Source: Sialis fuliginosa
Lineage: Eukaryota; Arthropoda; Insecta; Megaloptera; Sialidae
Length of the DNA stretch: 64,000 nt
Direction: 5' to 3'
Assembly: GCA_961205875.1 (NCBI GenBank)
Contig: OY540820.1
Coordinates: forward strand, 1-64,000
Positions 13,341 through 24,776 of the stretch are shown here, in pieces. Below the pieces are notes generated by a model. It saw only the letters and a list, made by a program, of their open reading frames with translations. It did no database searches and was not told where the DNA came from. The first letter of the stretch is position 1. Every line of letters begins with the position of its first letter. The position numbers were made by a program, and so were the translations under genes.

Positions 13341-13498
13341 TGTTACACGCTCAGTCTGGCATCAGTTCAGTCCACGACTGACATCAAACTGATCGTGTAA
13401 TACATTGACCGACAGACTAAATATTTTAATATTTTTCGTCAGTCTTGGTACGATGAAGGTCATGGACTGAACTGATGCCAGACTGAGCATGTAACACC
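13341..13498. mobile_element. Small palindromic MITE
   Basis: About 36-bp inverted repeats with few mismatches. The left arm runs from GGTGTTACACGCTCAGTCTG, and the right arm ends with its complement at CATGTAACACC. The loop is about 85 bp. No coding capacity. Confidence 0.75.
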
Positions 13499-13533
13499 TG
13501 TCTTGGGATTGTTTTGATGGATGTGTCAGAGTT

Positions 13534-13678
13534 TATATCGTCCCCTAAAAGTCAATGTACTGTAAACGACATTTTTCTAATTTTACAAGACACAAAAATG
13601 AATAATATGATCCCAGACGACATAATTTTCTTTAATAATATGTACTTTATTTTTATTTATTTTTGTAGGGGACGATAT
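13534..13678. mobile_element. Small inverted-repeat element
   Basis: TATCGTCCCCTAAAA near 13535 is inverted at 13661-13678 as TTTTGTAGGGGACGATAT, about 145 bp end to end. The 60-codon ORF beginning at 13514 runs through both ends and is not supported. Confidence 0.55.
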
Positions 13679-13699
13679 GTAAAAAAATTACGCTAAGCT

Positions 13700-16560
13700 C
13701 TAAAATAACGACACGTATGATTAATTTAGTCCCTGTATCATATACATCATATACTTTTCAGAATCAATTGTGTAATTACAAGGCAGCTATAATGTGGACT
13801 TCAAAAAATCGTATAGGCGTGGAAACTTCCGTCACTCATAACACAGGGTGAACGTCCCATTGCAAAAAAATTGCTGATCATATTTAACTGCTGTTGGTCT
13901 ACACTCTACAAAACAAAATCTGAGTGGTCAATACCTCATTGATGACTTTCTTATGAAACGGACCTAAAAATTGTTTAAGACCGAGCGTAGAGATTTATTA
14001 TACCTTTATATATACCTTTCCATCAAAACAATCCAAATGCAAAATATTACATAAACATCGGTATATAGAGACCTGATTAAGAGGTATAAAGCTTATTGTA
14101 GAAGACTAAGTGTTTTGTTTATTATATACTACGGTAAAAATATCTTTCATCAACGAACATTGGTACATATGTGTTTTTATACCTACACTTTAAGAAACTG
14201 ATGAGCGTAGTTGATTAAGGAGTGCAGGGGTAGTTTGGCATGGAGTGAAAAAGTAGTTTTTTTCATTAATAACATCAAAACAGCTAATTTTATTAATAAG
14301 TATTTCAAATATTTTTTGTAGTTTTTTATTAGACCTTTAGTTTGTTTTTTTACCTCTGTGCATTAAGACTAGAGATATCATGTTGTGGCATGTGAAAAAT
14401 AGAAATTAATTAAAACAGAAAGTCATAGTTAAAATTAAAATTGTTACAAATAAAAATTGATAACTGTAGATAGAATTTCAGTGTAAAGAATGATATTATC
14501 GATACAATATTAAATGTAAAACTGAGAAATTTTTCATATTGAAGTTTTATATACAACACAACCGTTTACACTTACGATACACCAACATGTCAATTACATT
14601 AAATTAAAAATTTTGATATTTGTTGATCTGGAAATGATTATATTCCAATATAGAAGTAAATGTGTTTTAATGAAAGTTTCGAGTTATAGAGGTTAACAGT
14701 TAGACAACATCAATAGAGATGATATTTAGTTTGCGTAAAGGAGATTTTAGAGTCCGAAGGGAAGCGAACGGATTTTGATTTATCAAGGTCCGACTTATAA
14801 AGTTTCTACTGTAATGTGTGTGTAATTTTTTTTCCATTCAAATAATTAACTGTGTATTTTATTTTAAATTAAAATTTTGAAAATAGTCAACTTGGAAATT
14901 ACTTGGTTTCAATATAGAAATAATTTAACTGAAAAAAATATTACAGAATCTCTACTTTAAGAGATTAAATGTATATACCCGGGTAACACCGGGTCCAATG
15001 TGTGTTGGCTTCACACGATACTTGATTTTTTAGATGATTTTGATGCGTGTTAAGTGACAGTTCTAATATCAACATAATACTATAGTGGATATGAATTATG
15101 AAAATTAAAAAATTATTTGGGTGAACAATATATAATTAATATTTATTAATTTCAACAGTTAAACTCAATGAGCTAAGTTTAAAATTTCACTACAATTCAG
15201 TTTTCTCACATTTATTTTTTACATGCAGGATCGATCTTATGAGGTATGTTTAATAAAACTCACATTTGAATATTTGTAAAATGGACATAATTATTTTATT
15301 ATATGCTACTTTGTATCCTGAAAAATTTATTAGATAAAAAATGGGTGTGTGACATTTTACCTGTTTTATTACAAAAATCTGTATTATTTACCTAAACGAA
15401 CACTGAGAAAAAGAATTCATAGTATCAATGCAAACGAAGTTGACTCAATCCCGCCGCGAGTTTAAATGCGGCGAAGCTCGCTACAAGAATGAGTCAACTA
15501 CTGGGCGAGTTTAGAGAAATATGTTCGGTCAATCCCGCCGTGAAGTTGAGTTGACAATATGTATTTTGTAGCAAATTTTTACGATATCCATACAAAAAAT
15601 TTGTAGTCTATTAAGAGAAATATATACTTAAATTAATATATTAAAGTTTTAGTTTCAACAAAGGTTGAGGTTATAACAATAAAATATTATATTTTGTCAA
15701 AAAACGAAAAAATTTGAACGAACATATAGGTATAGTTCAGTAAACTTAATTTTAATTTTATTAGATTTCTTCATGATTTTAGCTCAATTGTAATATAAAT
15801 TGTATCAGGAGAGTATCGGATCGGTGTAAATTTTCAATGTATTCGAGTAAAATGCTTGAACAATTAATTTAAAAAATTATATATTTTGTTCAAATGATCA
15901 ATTATGTTATTTTAATGGAATTTCTTTCATAACAATAAATATCATGTCAAATTTCTATGTTTTTATTTATGGTGATTAATAATTATAAAACACAATTTAC
16001 CAAAATAAATCATTTTATTATCCTATAAAATATATGATTACAATGCTTTTAGAATATACATACATACATATAATAGCTACCTTAATTATTACATATAATC
16101 CAACATGAATAAAAAATATGGAATATTACTTATATTTTCTAAAATATTAATTATTAATTAATATATTAATTGTAATAGTTTTCAGAGAAATTATTTCCTA
16201 TGATCCTAAAGTAATTATTTGTTGTCAATATTTTGAACCGAGCGACAGATGTTTTTTGCCAATGAACTATCAGTTCATTGGAATATATGTTGTTATTGTT
16301 GCAACCAGGAAAGACTTTGATTGACTTCGGCATCTGAAATATTCAGTATTAATTTTATGAAACTGTGTTCAATTGAATAGATTATACAAAAAACTATATT
16401 ACCAGATAATAATGGTGCGTCGTCACCACTAAACTGCTCATGTGGTGAAGATTTTGATAGTTTTCAAAATTTGAAGTTGTTGTAATTTATTATGGAACTT
16501 GTTGTAGAGCCTTCCACGAGCATGCTCCGACGAATTACTTTTTGAGTATCGCTTGTAGAC
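13700..16560. other. No gene seen; scattered repeat remnants
   Basis: AT-rich DNA without a credible coding frame. Small GC-rich islands stand out. CCCGGGTAACACCGGGT near 14978 is a short hairpin. The region 15436-15560 holds repeated TCAATCCCGCCG boxes and inverted GAGTTGAC/GTCAACT motifs, probably decayed transposon ends. I see no RNA gene. Confidence 0.45.
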
Positions 16561-16589
16561 AGGTGGCACGTAGTAAGTCTAATTTTTTT

Positions 16590-16655
16590 CATTCGGGAAT
16601 TGTTCGATTATTTCGTCAACCAGGTCCGACAAATCTTCATTGCTTATTTTACTGA
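16590..16655 (-). CDS. Possible second exon of the small SAM-like gene
   Basis: Follows the acceptor TTTTTATTCAG on the minus strand and encodes SNEDLSDLVDEIIEQFPNE and a stop. Joining to the exon at 16748-16817 with the obvious donor gives the wrong phase by one base, so either the gene is broken or my splice choice is wrong. A further open stretch downstream on the same strand (about 16440-16560) contains SKSNSSEHARGRLYNKF but has no clear boundary. Confidence 0.25.
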
Positions 16656-17440
16656 ATAAAAAGGAAGAAATATGTTAAAGTAAAAATTAGAGTGTACTAT
16701 ATAATAATAAAATTAAATATAATTTCAAATTGATTAAAATAACTTACTGTAAAAATTCTCTATCAAATTTTCCAAATCCCAGTTAATGAGATACTGCCTT
16801 GTTTCTTTATCAGCCATTCTTCACAATGTTAATAATGTTGTTCACAAAGAAAATAAGGGGCTTCTACACTTATCGAATATTTCATAGAAACTAACAACTG
16901 ACTGATTTAAAATGAGTTTTTACGTCGTAAACTGATACAAATACCTTCACAACAAAAATATTCTGGACCCTGGGTCTGATTTATTACAAACACATGTGAT
17001 TATATGACTAGAGTCATAAGGTACTCGTACAGGGATTGTACACCGTCCATGGGATAGGGTCAACAACATGAAATTACGGCAGCCGCACAGATAACTTAGA
17101 GGAAGACGATGAAGAATTTGACATAAATTTATTTTTTATTTGACTTAACCATAAAGACGAACTTATTTGAATTTTACCTTCAGTTCTTTTAAAATTTTTT
17201 TGGATGTTGACTCGAATTAATATTTTTTTATAGTAATTTCTCACATAATTCGCTCAGTTATACTGATTTTATTTTAAATCCATATTTTTTTATAATAATA
17301 CCGCTCTATCTTTGGCTGAAAAAAACATAAAACCTTGTTTCAACCATCGTATTGTTGAAACAACTGAAATTCAGTTGAAGCAGTTACAAAACGGCCAATC
17401 TCGCGGCGAAGTTGGTACCATATTTTTTTTTCTTTCAGTG
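16648..17440. repeat. Dispersed duplication, copy 1 (with 35870-36575)
   Basis: About 700-790 bp are shared with 35870-36575, from the TACTGAATAAAAAGGAAG border through the exon, its upstream region and the GTTGAAACAACTGAAATTC palindrome. The copies differ by a short indel after the ATG and by an unrelated stretch at about 17030-17130. It may be an old mobile element or a segmental duplication. Confidence 0.85.
16748..16817 (-). CDS. Candidate first exon, small SAM-like gene (copy 1)
   Basis: An ATG and 23 codons plus one base end at the donor GTAAGTTA. The peptide begins MADKETRQYLINWDLENLIE. That pattern (Trp followed by LENLI..F) resembles the start of insect SAM-like domains, from memory of such proteins only. 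A second copy of this exon, with one changed residue position and the same donor, lies at 35971-36040 within a longer duplicated block. Duplication together with intact frame and donor makes a coding exon plausible. Confidence 0.4.
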
Positions 17441-17469
17441 AACTTAATGTAATTTCAGTAACGTAAATT

Positions 17470-17502
17470 CCACGCGAACGAAGTCGCGGGTAGCAGCTAG
17501 TT
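17470..17502 (+). repeat. Helitron-like 3' end
   Basis: CGCGAACGAAGTCGCG forms a short hairpin. It is followed after a few bases by GCAGCTAGT, the hairpin-plus-CTAG arrangement expected at a Helitron 3' terminus. I could not place a matching 5' end with confidence, and no Rep/helicase frame exists. Confidence 0.5.
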
Positions 17503-19390
17503 TAATATAATTTAACGGTTTAGATGCAAAATATCGTAACTACAATAAAATATATCACCAAATAAGATATAATTTATTGCAATTACAATATTTTGCATTT
17601 AAACTGTGAATCTGTAATGAAAATAACTGAAATAAAACAAAATATTTTTACAAATATTTATTAACATATGTTTTTAGTTAGCAAGCAAACATAGGTACAT
17701 TATAATATTATAATAGAAAAATTTTAAAATATAATTTAAAATTAATTATATGATTTACAATACTTATCATATTTAATTGAGATATTTCACTGGAAGCAAC
17801 AAGGTTCAATAAATGATAGAAAGAGAAATATTGAGTGATTTGTAAAATTTCTCAGAAAATTGAAAAAAAAATCAATAGTAAGCTCAAATTTCATAAATAA
17901 CTAACAGAAGCTCCATTCAAAATCCTGTGAGCAAAATATATCGTCAAAATATATTGACTTTATTTTAATATCTTTTACTCGCAGGTACTGAATCATTTCA
18001 GGATTTTATTTGGAGCTTATTTTACTCTTATGTTATTTATTTAGAAAAGTTGGACTTGCTCTTCGTATTTCTTAATTTGTCAAGGAATATCTTAATATAA
18101 AATCTTAAAACAAATTTTAATATTCATAAAAATTAATTAAGTAACAACTACAACTGCATTATTTCTTATTCAATATTTCATTTTATATCTCAAATAAAAA
18201 TTCAGGACTTCAAACAATTTACATTTGCTAATTAGTATTTTATAAATTATTTACTAACAGTGACTTTTTCTGTATTCATTTAATTTATTATGTTAATCTT
18301 TTTTAAATTACAACTATATTAAATCATATATTAATCTACTAGTAGATTAATATATGATTAAATGTATAACTAAAAAACTATAAGGGTTCCTAGTTTTCTA
18401 CAGAACCCTAAAAGGAGTCATAAATATCTTCATTATGTGATTAAGATCACAAAAAGATCTAATGGAAAAGCAGATTTGATCAAAACTGGATGTTCAGATT
18501 TTAATCAAATATAAAAATAAATTTTAAATTTTTTAGAATTTCAATATAGGTAGGCAACTACATAAGCGTACGAGTATATACCTATAATGCATATTCACAA
18601 TATGATTAATAGATACATATACATTATAAGATTAATGTTAGTAATTAATAAAATAAAAATTAGCAAAGTATACATAAAATATTAATAACTTTGTTGTCTA
18701 AACATCAAAAATTTATTGAAAAAAAAAATTAGAGGCAATTCTTCATTTTTAAAAGCTTGACAATGATTCAGTGAATCGAAAGTTTGTTTGTAATTTTTTT
18801 TTTCAATAAATTGTTGACGCTTAAATCAGAAGTTATTATTATTATATTTAATGTCACTACTATTATATTATCATTATCAAGTATATATTGCTGCTGCCCT
18901 TGCCGAATTAAATATCGGTATGGAGAACCATACATGACTTCCATGTTCTTTCTATCTTTTTAAATAATTTTTAAATATACATTTTTTTTAAATATTTTAT
19001 TTATATAACCTACTACTATGAATATACATATCGTAATACATTAAAAAAACATATATACTTACAACGGTTACAGCTCTTTTTGCCATTTGTATATAAATAT
19101 TAGTTTTTTAATGTCAAAAATATAATTCACATTCGTAGAAAAACTAATTTGACAATTTGAATTTAGTTGCATTTGTTTCCAAGGTAACATGAATTAATGA
19201 CATATTAGTATTTAAAATTCAAATTTTAAGTGTGTTTTTCATCCCTTTAATGGCTGTTTAGGCACGTACAACTAATAAATGTCCCTTAGATTCAATTGAA
19301 CTGCAAATGTACCAAATCTTACCAAAATTAGTGAGATAATACTCGCAATATTCACTTTTTAAACCAAAAAAGTTACAAAATTTCGAATAT
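17503..19390. other. No gene seen; AT-rich with a perfect palindrome
   Basis: No supported coding frame. A perfect 38-bp palindrome lies at 18322-18359, centred on CTACTAGTAG. Directly after it, AAGGGTTCCTAGTTTTCTAC and GAACCCTAAAA (about 18382-18413) form a GGGTTC/GAACCC hairpin of a type common in arthropod LINE tails. Confidence 0.5.
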
Positions 19391-19600
19391 TTCCAAAACC
19401 CCTAATCCGATTAGCACCAAAATCAATAGGTCTGGAGTACTCACTGAAACAAACATTTTCCCCAAAAATAATTCAGATCGGTACATTTTTACGGTAGTTA
19501 TCGTGAACGAAAAAAAAATCTACATCCTGACACACAGACACACAGACACACAGACACACGGACACACAGACACACGCACAGCCGCCATGCGGAAATTAAC
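19380..19600 (+). repeat. LINE-like tail with CACAGA microsatellite
   Basis: ACCCCTAATCCGATTAG, then AATTCAGATCGG and a run of GACACACA units at 19530-19580, resembles the 3' tail of arthropod RTE-like repeats that end in short tandem repeats. A 67-codon frame here is only the microsatellite read through. Confidence 0.5.
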
Positions 19601-21115
19601 TTTTCTTTACGTTTTGAAGTTAGTACAATCAAAATTTGTCATTTTCTCGGACACGATTTTTCGATGGTATTACAATACTTCCATTTCTTTCAAAACATGG
19701 AAGTAAAAATGAGTTGTAATTTTGGTCAATTACTAAGGAGATATAAAACACTAATTATATAAATGTAATACGTTTCCAACAGCACAAAATGATTTAACAA
19801 AGCTGGTTCCTTATTAAATATTGGGAAATGGGTTTAATAGGAACATGCAGCATTGAGAAATGTATCATTTGGCATAAAAATTCAAAATAAAAGTACATTC
19901 CAAACTTAGCAAATGCAGCAACAATATTTTCAATAACATAACATTTTTATTATTGATACCATTTAAGTTATATAGACTGCAATCACACCTACTGCTCATA
20001 CATGCAGTATTATGTAACTCAAAGAATACTACTCGTGTAAGTAATAGGTGTGACCGAAGTCGAATCTCGTTTTTGTTACCGTTTGGTTTTATGGTATAAG
20101 ATAATATCGATGCTTATTACAAAGACTAGCATGTTTTATTATTAATAGTTTAATAATATTATCACGTTTAAAATTTGCAGCAAATCATCGTAAATGCTAT
20201 TTTTTGTGGTGAAAATATAAAATGTGCTAAAATATCACATGAGAAAATAAAATGTGCTAGTCTTCGACAAGCGTTGGTATATATACAGAATGTACACATA
20301 CAAGGTCTGTCTTTATTAACAACGAAACAACACTGGTCCAGATATTGGAGTTTTCTCAGAATTATTGTTGTCCGGTACTATTCTAATGATTTCCAAAGTG
20401 AAGATTCTTCTGTAATAAGAACATAAGTATCTTGATAAAATTGTGAAGTCGTTTTATAAGTATATACATATATTTGATATTATTATAATTACCTTCTTGT
20501 TCAAAATCTCGCAGTAAGTAAATTGATGATATTTTAAAACAGCTTTTGACTTGAAAAAATTAATAATTCAATCAGTATTATACAAGTATTTCAAATATTC
20601 AATGCAAGTATCTAATTATTTATATAAATTTGCAAAAAATTTGAAAATTACTAATAAATTGATTTAAATTTGTTAATACTTCATACAATTTCTAAATGAA
20701 AATATTTAAAGAAGCAAATATTAGTATAGATTGATAAAAATTTAAGTACAGGTAATCAGTATAATCAAATTTGGTTGCAATGAAAAGGGAAATAACAAGC
20801 CATGATTTTTATTTACACATATTCCCATACAAACGTTATTTACACCATAAACTATCTTATTTATTTTATTCTCTTTATCTTTATGTATCATGCCCGTATT
20901 ATAATGCCCTAAATTAAAGTTAACAGAAATATAGGAATGTTTCAAGCAAGTTAAAAAAATCTTTATGGTTTTATAAGAAACAATCACATTAAAATCATTA
21001 AACATAAATTTACGATTTCGATTAAATCTAGTTATTTTCAATATTTTTTTTGTTTCAATATACCTAATATGTACCTAGGTATATAATTAATTAAAATTCA
21101 AAAGAAAGTTTTACT
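19600..21115. other. No gene seen; small inverted repeat at 19985-20057
   Basis: The sequence is AT-rich. CAATCACACCTACTGCTCAT and, inverted, GTAAGTAATAGGTGTGAC form a hairpin of about 75 bp (probable MITE). The frames at 20175-20426 (+) and 20742-21041 (-) have no domain, no splice signals and ordinary background composition. I do not call them genes. Confidence 0.45.
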
Positions 21116-21118
21116 TAC

Positions 21119-21222
21119 TGTTTCAAATTACGAGGTAATGTATGAAATTTTACTCCATCTCGTTTTTGATTACACATTACACAATTACAACAATGTTTAT
21201 AAGCAGTAAACTGATCAGACAT
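21119..21222 (-). CDS. THAP-type zinc finger, first exon
   Basis: ATG plus 34 codons and two bases, ending at a strong donor (GTAAGTAA) on the minus strand. The peptide contains a CC..C..C cluster (HCCNCVMCNQ) followed by KFHTLPRN. That order matches the N-terminal part of a THAP DNA-binding finger (C2CH; the FH.LP motif is typical). The later C and H ligands would lie in another exon, which I did not find. THAP fingers occur in host regulators and in P-element-type transposases, so this may be an exon of either. The exon was too short to show as a long ORF. Confidence 0.5.
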
Positions 21223-21735
21223 TTTCAAATTACTTAAATTTAAAATTAGTCTAAACTCAAAGTCGAAACACATTGTTTTTAGCATAATTACCTATTATGC
21301 GACTAATACATAATACAATTGCTACAATCATTTTCAAATGTTCTAAACAACTGATTCATCTCTCCACCCCTTGTAAATGCTTTCTAATATGTAATTGCGT
21401 TCGTGATATTTCCTATTTTTTCGTAACGTAAAGTTTCTACAAACTGTAAAAATTTTTGTCTTTTACTTAAATAACATAAATGTAGAGGATATTGCCTATA
21501 CAAAAATGAAACTAATTTTTTAATCTCGATTTAATACTGGTGCTTCCATCTGTCCACTACCTCAAACATGAAATGTGACGTTTACATTGAGAAAAATTTC
21601 TCCATTCACAGTCGGTAAGAGTTGGACGGCCGTGGTTCAGTCGTTTTAGGGAGTCGTTTTGAGGTAGTCGTTTTAGAGAGTTGGAGAAAGATTGATATAT
21701 GAAGTTCGTTATAGTTTGATAATGGGAGATTGAAT
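21223..21735. other. No gene seen
   Basis: Upstream of the THAP-like exon, mainly AT-rich. Near 21640-21690 GTCGTTTTAGGGAGTCGTTTT shows a short repeated CGTTTTA(G/A)GGAG unit. No coding support. Confidence 0.4.
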
Positions 21736-22840
21736 ATTTAAAACAAAGGTATAGAAACAAGTATATTGAAAAAGTGAATTAAAGTGTTAAAATAATAGTT
21801 ATAATAAGATAAAAAAAGAAGCAACGCAGCGAATTTAAGAATAGAAGAGATATAACAAAGTTTAAAACGGCATAAAGAATAAATAAAGTATTTAGTGTAT
21901 GAAGAAAGTAAAAATAAGAAATAGTGAATAAAATAAATGTTAAACAAAAAGGAAATCGACGAGGAGAGATTAATAAATAAATAAATTTAAACAATAAAAT
22001 AGCATCGATAAAGAGTAGTGGGAAAGAAAGAGAAGACCTGAAATGTAAATGAGTGCAACAGAAATAGACAATATAAAAAGTATAACGAATAAAATATATG
22101 ACAATAGAAAAAGTTATTTAAAACAATAAAACTACGTAAAGTGGGAAAACATGAAATAACATTGAAATAAAGAAGTTTTAAAATAAATAATAACAAATAA
22201 AAGATTAAATTATCCATCATCAACAAATTTAAACAGTTAAACAAATAATATAAATAAATAAAAAATAAAGACTAACCAATTATATGTTAATAAATAATAT
22301 TACAGTGTATTTAAATAAAATCATCGAAATTATTTAACAAGAAGCATAAAATAAAACAACGAAAGAAAAAATAAAATAAATAAAAGACAATTGTTACAAA
22401 TAAAAGAAGTTATTTGAATATGTGTGAGAGAGGTGACAGTACGCAAAGTATAAGTTAGACAAAGATAGACATATAGCGAAAGCGGCACAGTGGACCAGTG
22501 CAGTAATCAAGTGATTATTTGACATTTTGAAGAACAGTGGACCAGTACCAGAATTTAAAATTACAATTAATTCGACATAATAAGGAAAAATTTGGAAGAA
22601 TGAAAATAAAGGTTAACTTCTGAAATTAAGATAAGTTGTTTGTAGATTTAAGATTTTAGTTTTAAGATTTTTGTATTGAAAAAGAAAGATTTTTTTTTTA
22701 AAAAGAAAAGAAATAATAAATATAGAATAAAGGTTGTGAAAGGATTTGAATGAAAGATTTAGATTTTAGATAAAAAGGATTTAGTATAAGGATATTATTT
22801 TTATATGTGTATTTTTTTGAGTTTATAAAATTTTCACCAA
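21736..22840. other. Purine-rich strand-asymmetric tract
   Basis: For about 1.1 kb the plus strand is dominated by A and G (AAATAAA, GAAAGA, AAGAAA runs). GTGGACCAGT is repeated near 22491 and 22538. Several overlapping minus-strand ORFs here are pyrimidine-rich composition artefacts (Phe/Leu/Tyr strings). It may be the untranslated or LTR part of a degraded retrotransposon, but I see no LTR pair. Confidence 0.4.
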
Positions 22841-23529
22841 TAAAATAAATTCAGTTCATGAAGTCTTCTCACTTTTATTTTCACAAATCCACAAACTTTA
22901 ATAATAATTCGTATTCTAATAATTTATTTTGTAATTGCGGGAAATCTAGATTTTGAGTTGACATCAATGATTATTATATCATACCCTAGGAACCGACACA
23001 TTACAAAATCCAAAATATTAAATATTTTGAGTGAAAATTGCTTGAGGAGTTATTTCATATTATCGTTTTGTTTTGCAAAAAACAATACTTTTGTCTGAAA
23101 ACATTCAAATTTTAAACAGCACAAATTATATATTATTTTATAATTATCAACAAATAAAGGTTTGTTATAATTTATATTGAAATTAATAATAAAAGTTTAT
23201 AAGTTTATGTCATATAAAAAACAAAGAGTTGCTGAAAATTAAAGAACATATTGTGGGATGTAAACGCACCTTCAAACTGCCCCCTCTTAAAGGTAACTTT
23301 TATCTCATTTAATCGAACCTCTACATAAAATAATGAGTTATATGTTGATGTCAACAAGGACATACACAAAACTTGTAAATATTTGTAAACGTTATCAATA
23401 TAAGAATCATGTAAATACAAGAAAGGGACATGTTATGTTAAACTATGTAGAAACATGTGATTTGATTTTCAACATATGATAAAAACTAAAACTGATGTTA
23501 TTTTAATTTTTAATTTTTACCATTCATTA

Positions 23530-24455
23530 TAATAGTATATTATACCACGAGTCAATAATTATAGCTATTATTACCGAGGATAATTTTCGAACCGAGCCGC
23601 GTAGCGGCGAGGGAGAAGAAATTCCGAGGTAATAATAGCCATTATTGCGAGTAGTATACTGTACTTTATCCACGACTATTTGAATAACTTTCATAAAACA
23701 CAACTGAATACATACATAACCTCAAATTAATATAAAATAATTTTTTTCTATATTTTGGTTTTCATTCATTATATTTATATTTCGACTCTTATGTAAGATA
23801 AGGGGTTGTTTTGACCCCTAATAACCCCTCTGTCGTAGTATTTTTCCCGCCAGATCGAATGTAACCAATTACAACCCTTCATATGTGACAGGGGGTAAAA
23901 TATAAAATTTTTCTTATTTTGAGTTTTCTTTCATTATATAAAATCGTAAATATCTCGGCTCCTATGCGAGATAGAGGGTTGTTTTTCCCCCTAAAACCCC
24001 CGCCCCCGTAGTATTTTTCCCGCCGAATCGAATAAAACTAACTACAACCCTTCATATGTAACGGGGGTAAAATATTAATTACTAAACAAAAATAAAAAAT
24101 TCCACCCCCCTTGAAATTACTTAGGGGTCGAATTTTCGAGATACGAAGTAGCCTATGTCCGTCCTCGGGGTGCAAGCTATCTCACTGCCAAATTTCATCA
24201 AGATCGGTTCAGCGGTTTGGCCGTGAAAAGGTAACAAACTGACAGAGAGACAGACAGACACACTTTCGCATTTACAATATTAGTATGGATTTGAGAAATT
24301 TGATATAATAATAATGGTCATTATACCCGCATGTGCACCAATCACACGTTCTCAAATTATTCATTATTGCCTCTGTGAATAATACATAGCATTATATGTA
24401 TAGTAAAAACTACGTATGTAATACATGTATTATATATAAGTCGTGGATAAAATAT
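23530..24455. mobile_element. Composite inverted element with nested repeat
   Basis: A palindromic unit at about 23545-23680 (TAATAATAGC/GCTATTATTA around CCGAGCCGCGTAGCGGCGAG) is followed by TTATCCACGACT, which recurs inverted at 24446-24457. Between them lie two related halves starting near 23755 and 23895 (AACCCTTCATATGT, CCCGCC boxes) and the RTE-like tail. Decayed; no coding. Confidence 0.5.
24100..24292 (-). repeat. RTE-like dispersed repeat tail
   Basis: The stretch containing CAAATTTCATCAAGATCGG and GTTCAGCGGTTTGGCCGTG, then GACAGAGAGACAGACAGACA and ending TTTCGCATTTACAATATTAG, matches a repeat tail seen widely in arthropods. Its terminal motif is the reverse complement of 3181-3212. 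Confidence 0.6.
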
Positions 24456-24776
24456 TAAATAATATAGCAACTCTCATTATTGATGATTATTATAATTAAT
24501 TTTTAAAGTATGTATGTATTTTTAAATATAATAACCATTTTTAGTAATCTCTTTTTGAATAGATATTTGGCTCTATAAAGAGCCGTTTTTTCTATTCCTG
24601 ATTGTCGTCATAATTTATTTTGAACTTGTATATTTAGTGACGGCTTTGGTGCCTTAAATTTTTTGATCCACAGAAACATAAAGTTTCTCTACACGATTCT
24701 GAAAATATGTTTTAACATTGTTCAATTTATTTTTTATCTATTTACAGTCTGAATTCAGCTTTGAAGTACCTCTTAA

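Noticed and set aside
20742-21041. 99-codon minus-strand ORF
   Set aside because: Background AT-rich composition, no motif, no conserved copy.
21557-22244. Four overlapping minus-strand ORFs rich in Phe, Leu and Tyr
   Set aside because: They mirror a purine-rich plus strand. Several frames are open at once, which shows a composition effect rather than coding.
23205-23420. 71-codon minus-strand ORF
   Set aside because: No motif, no splice site of quality, no second copy.
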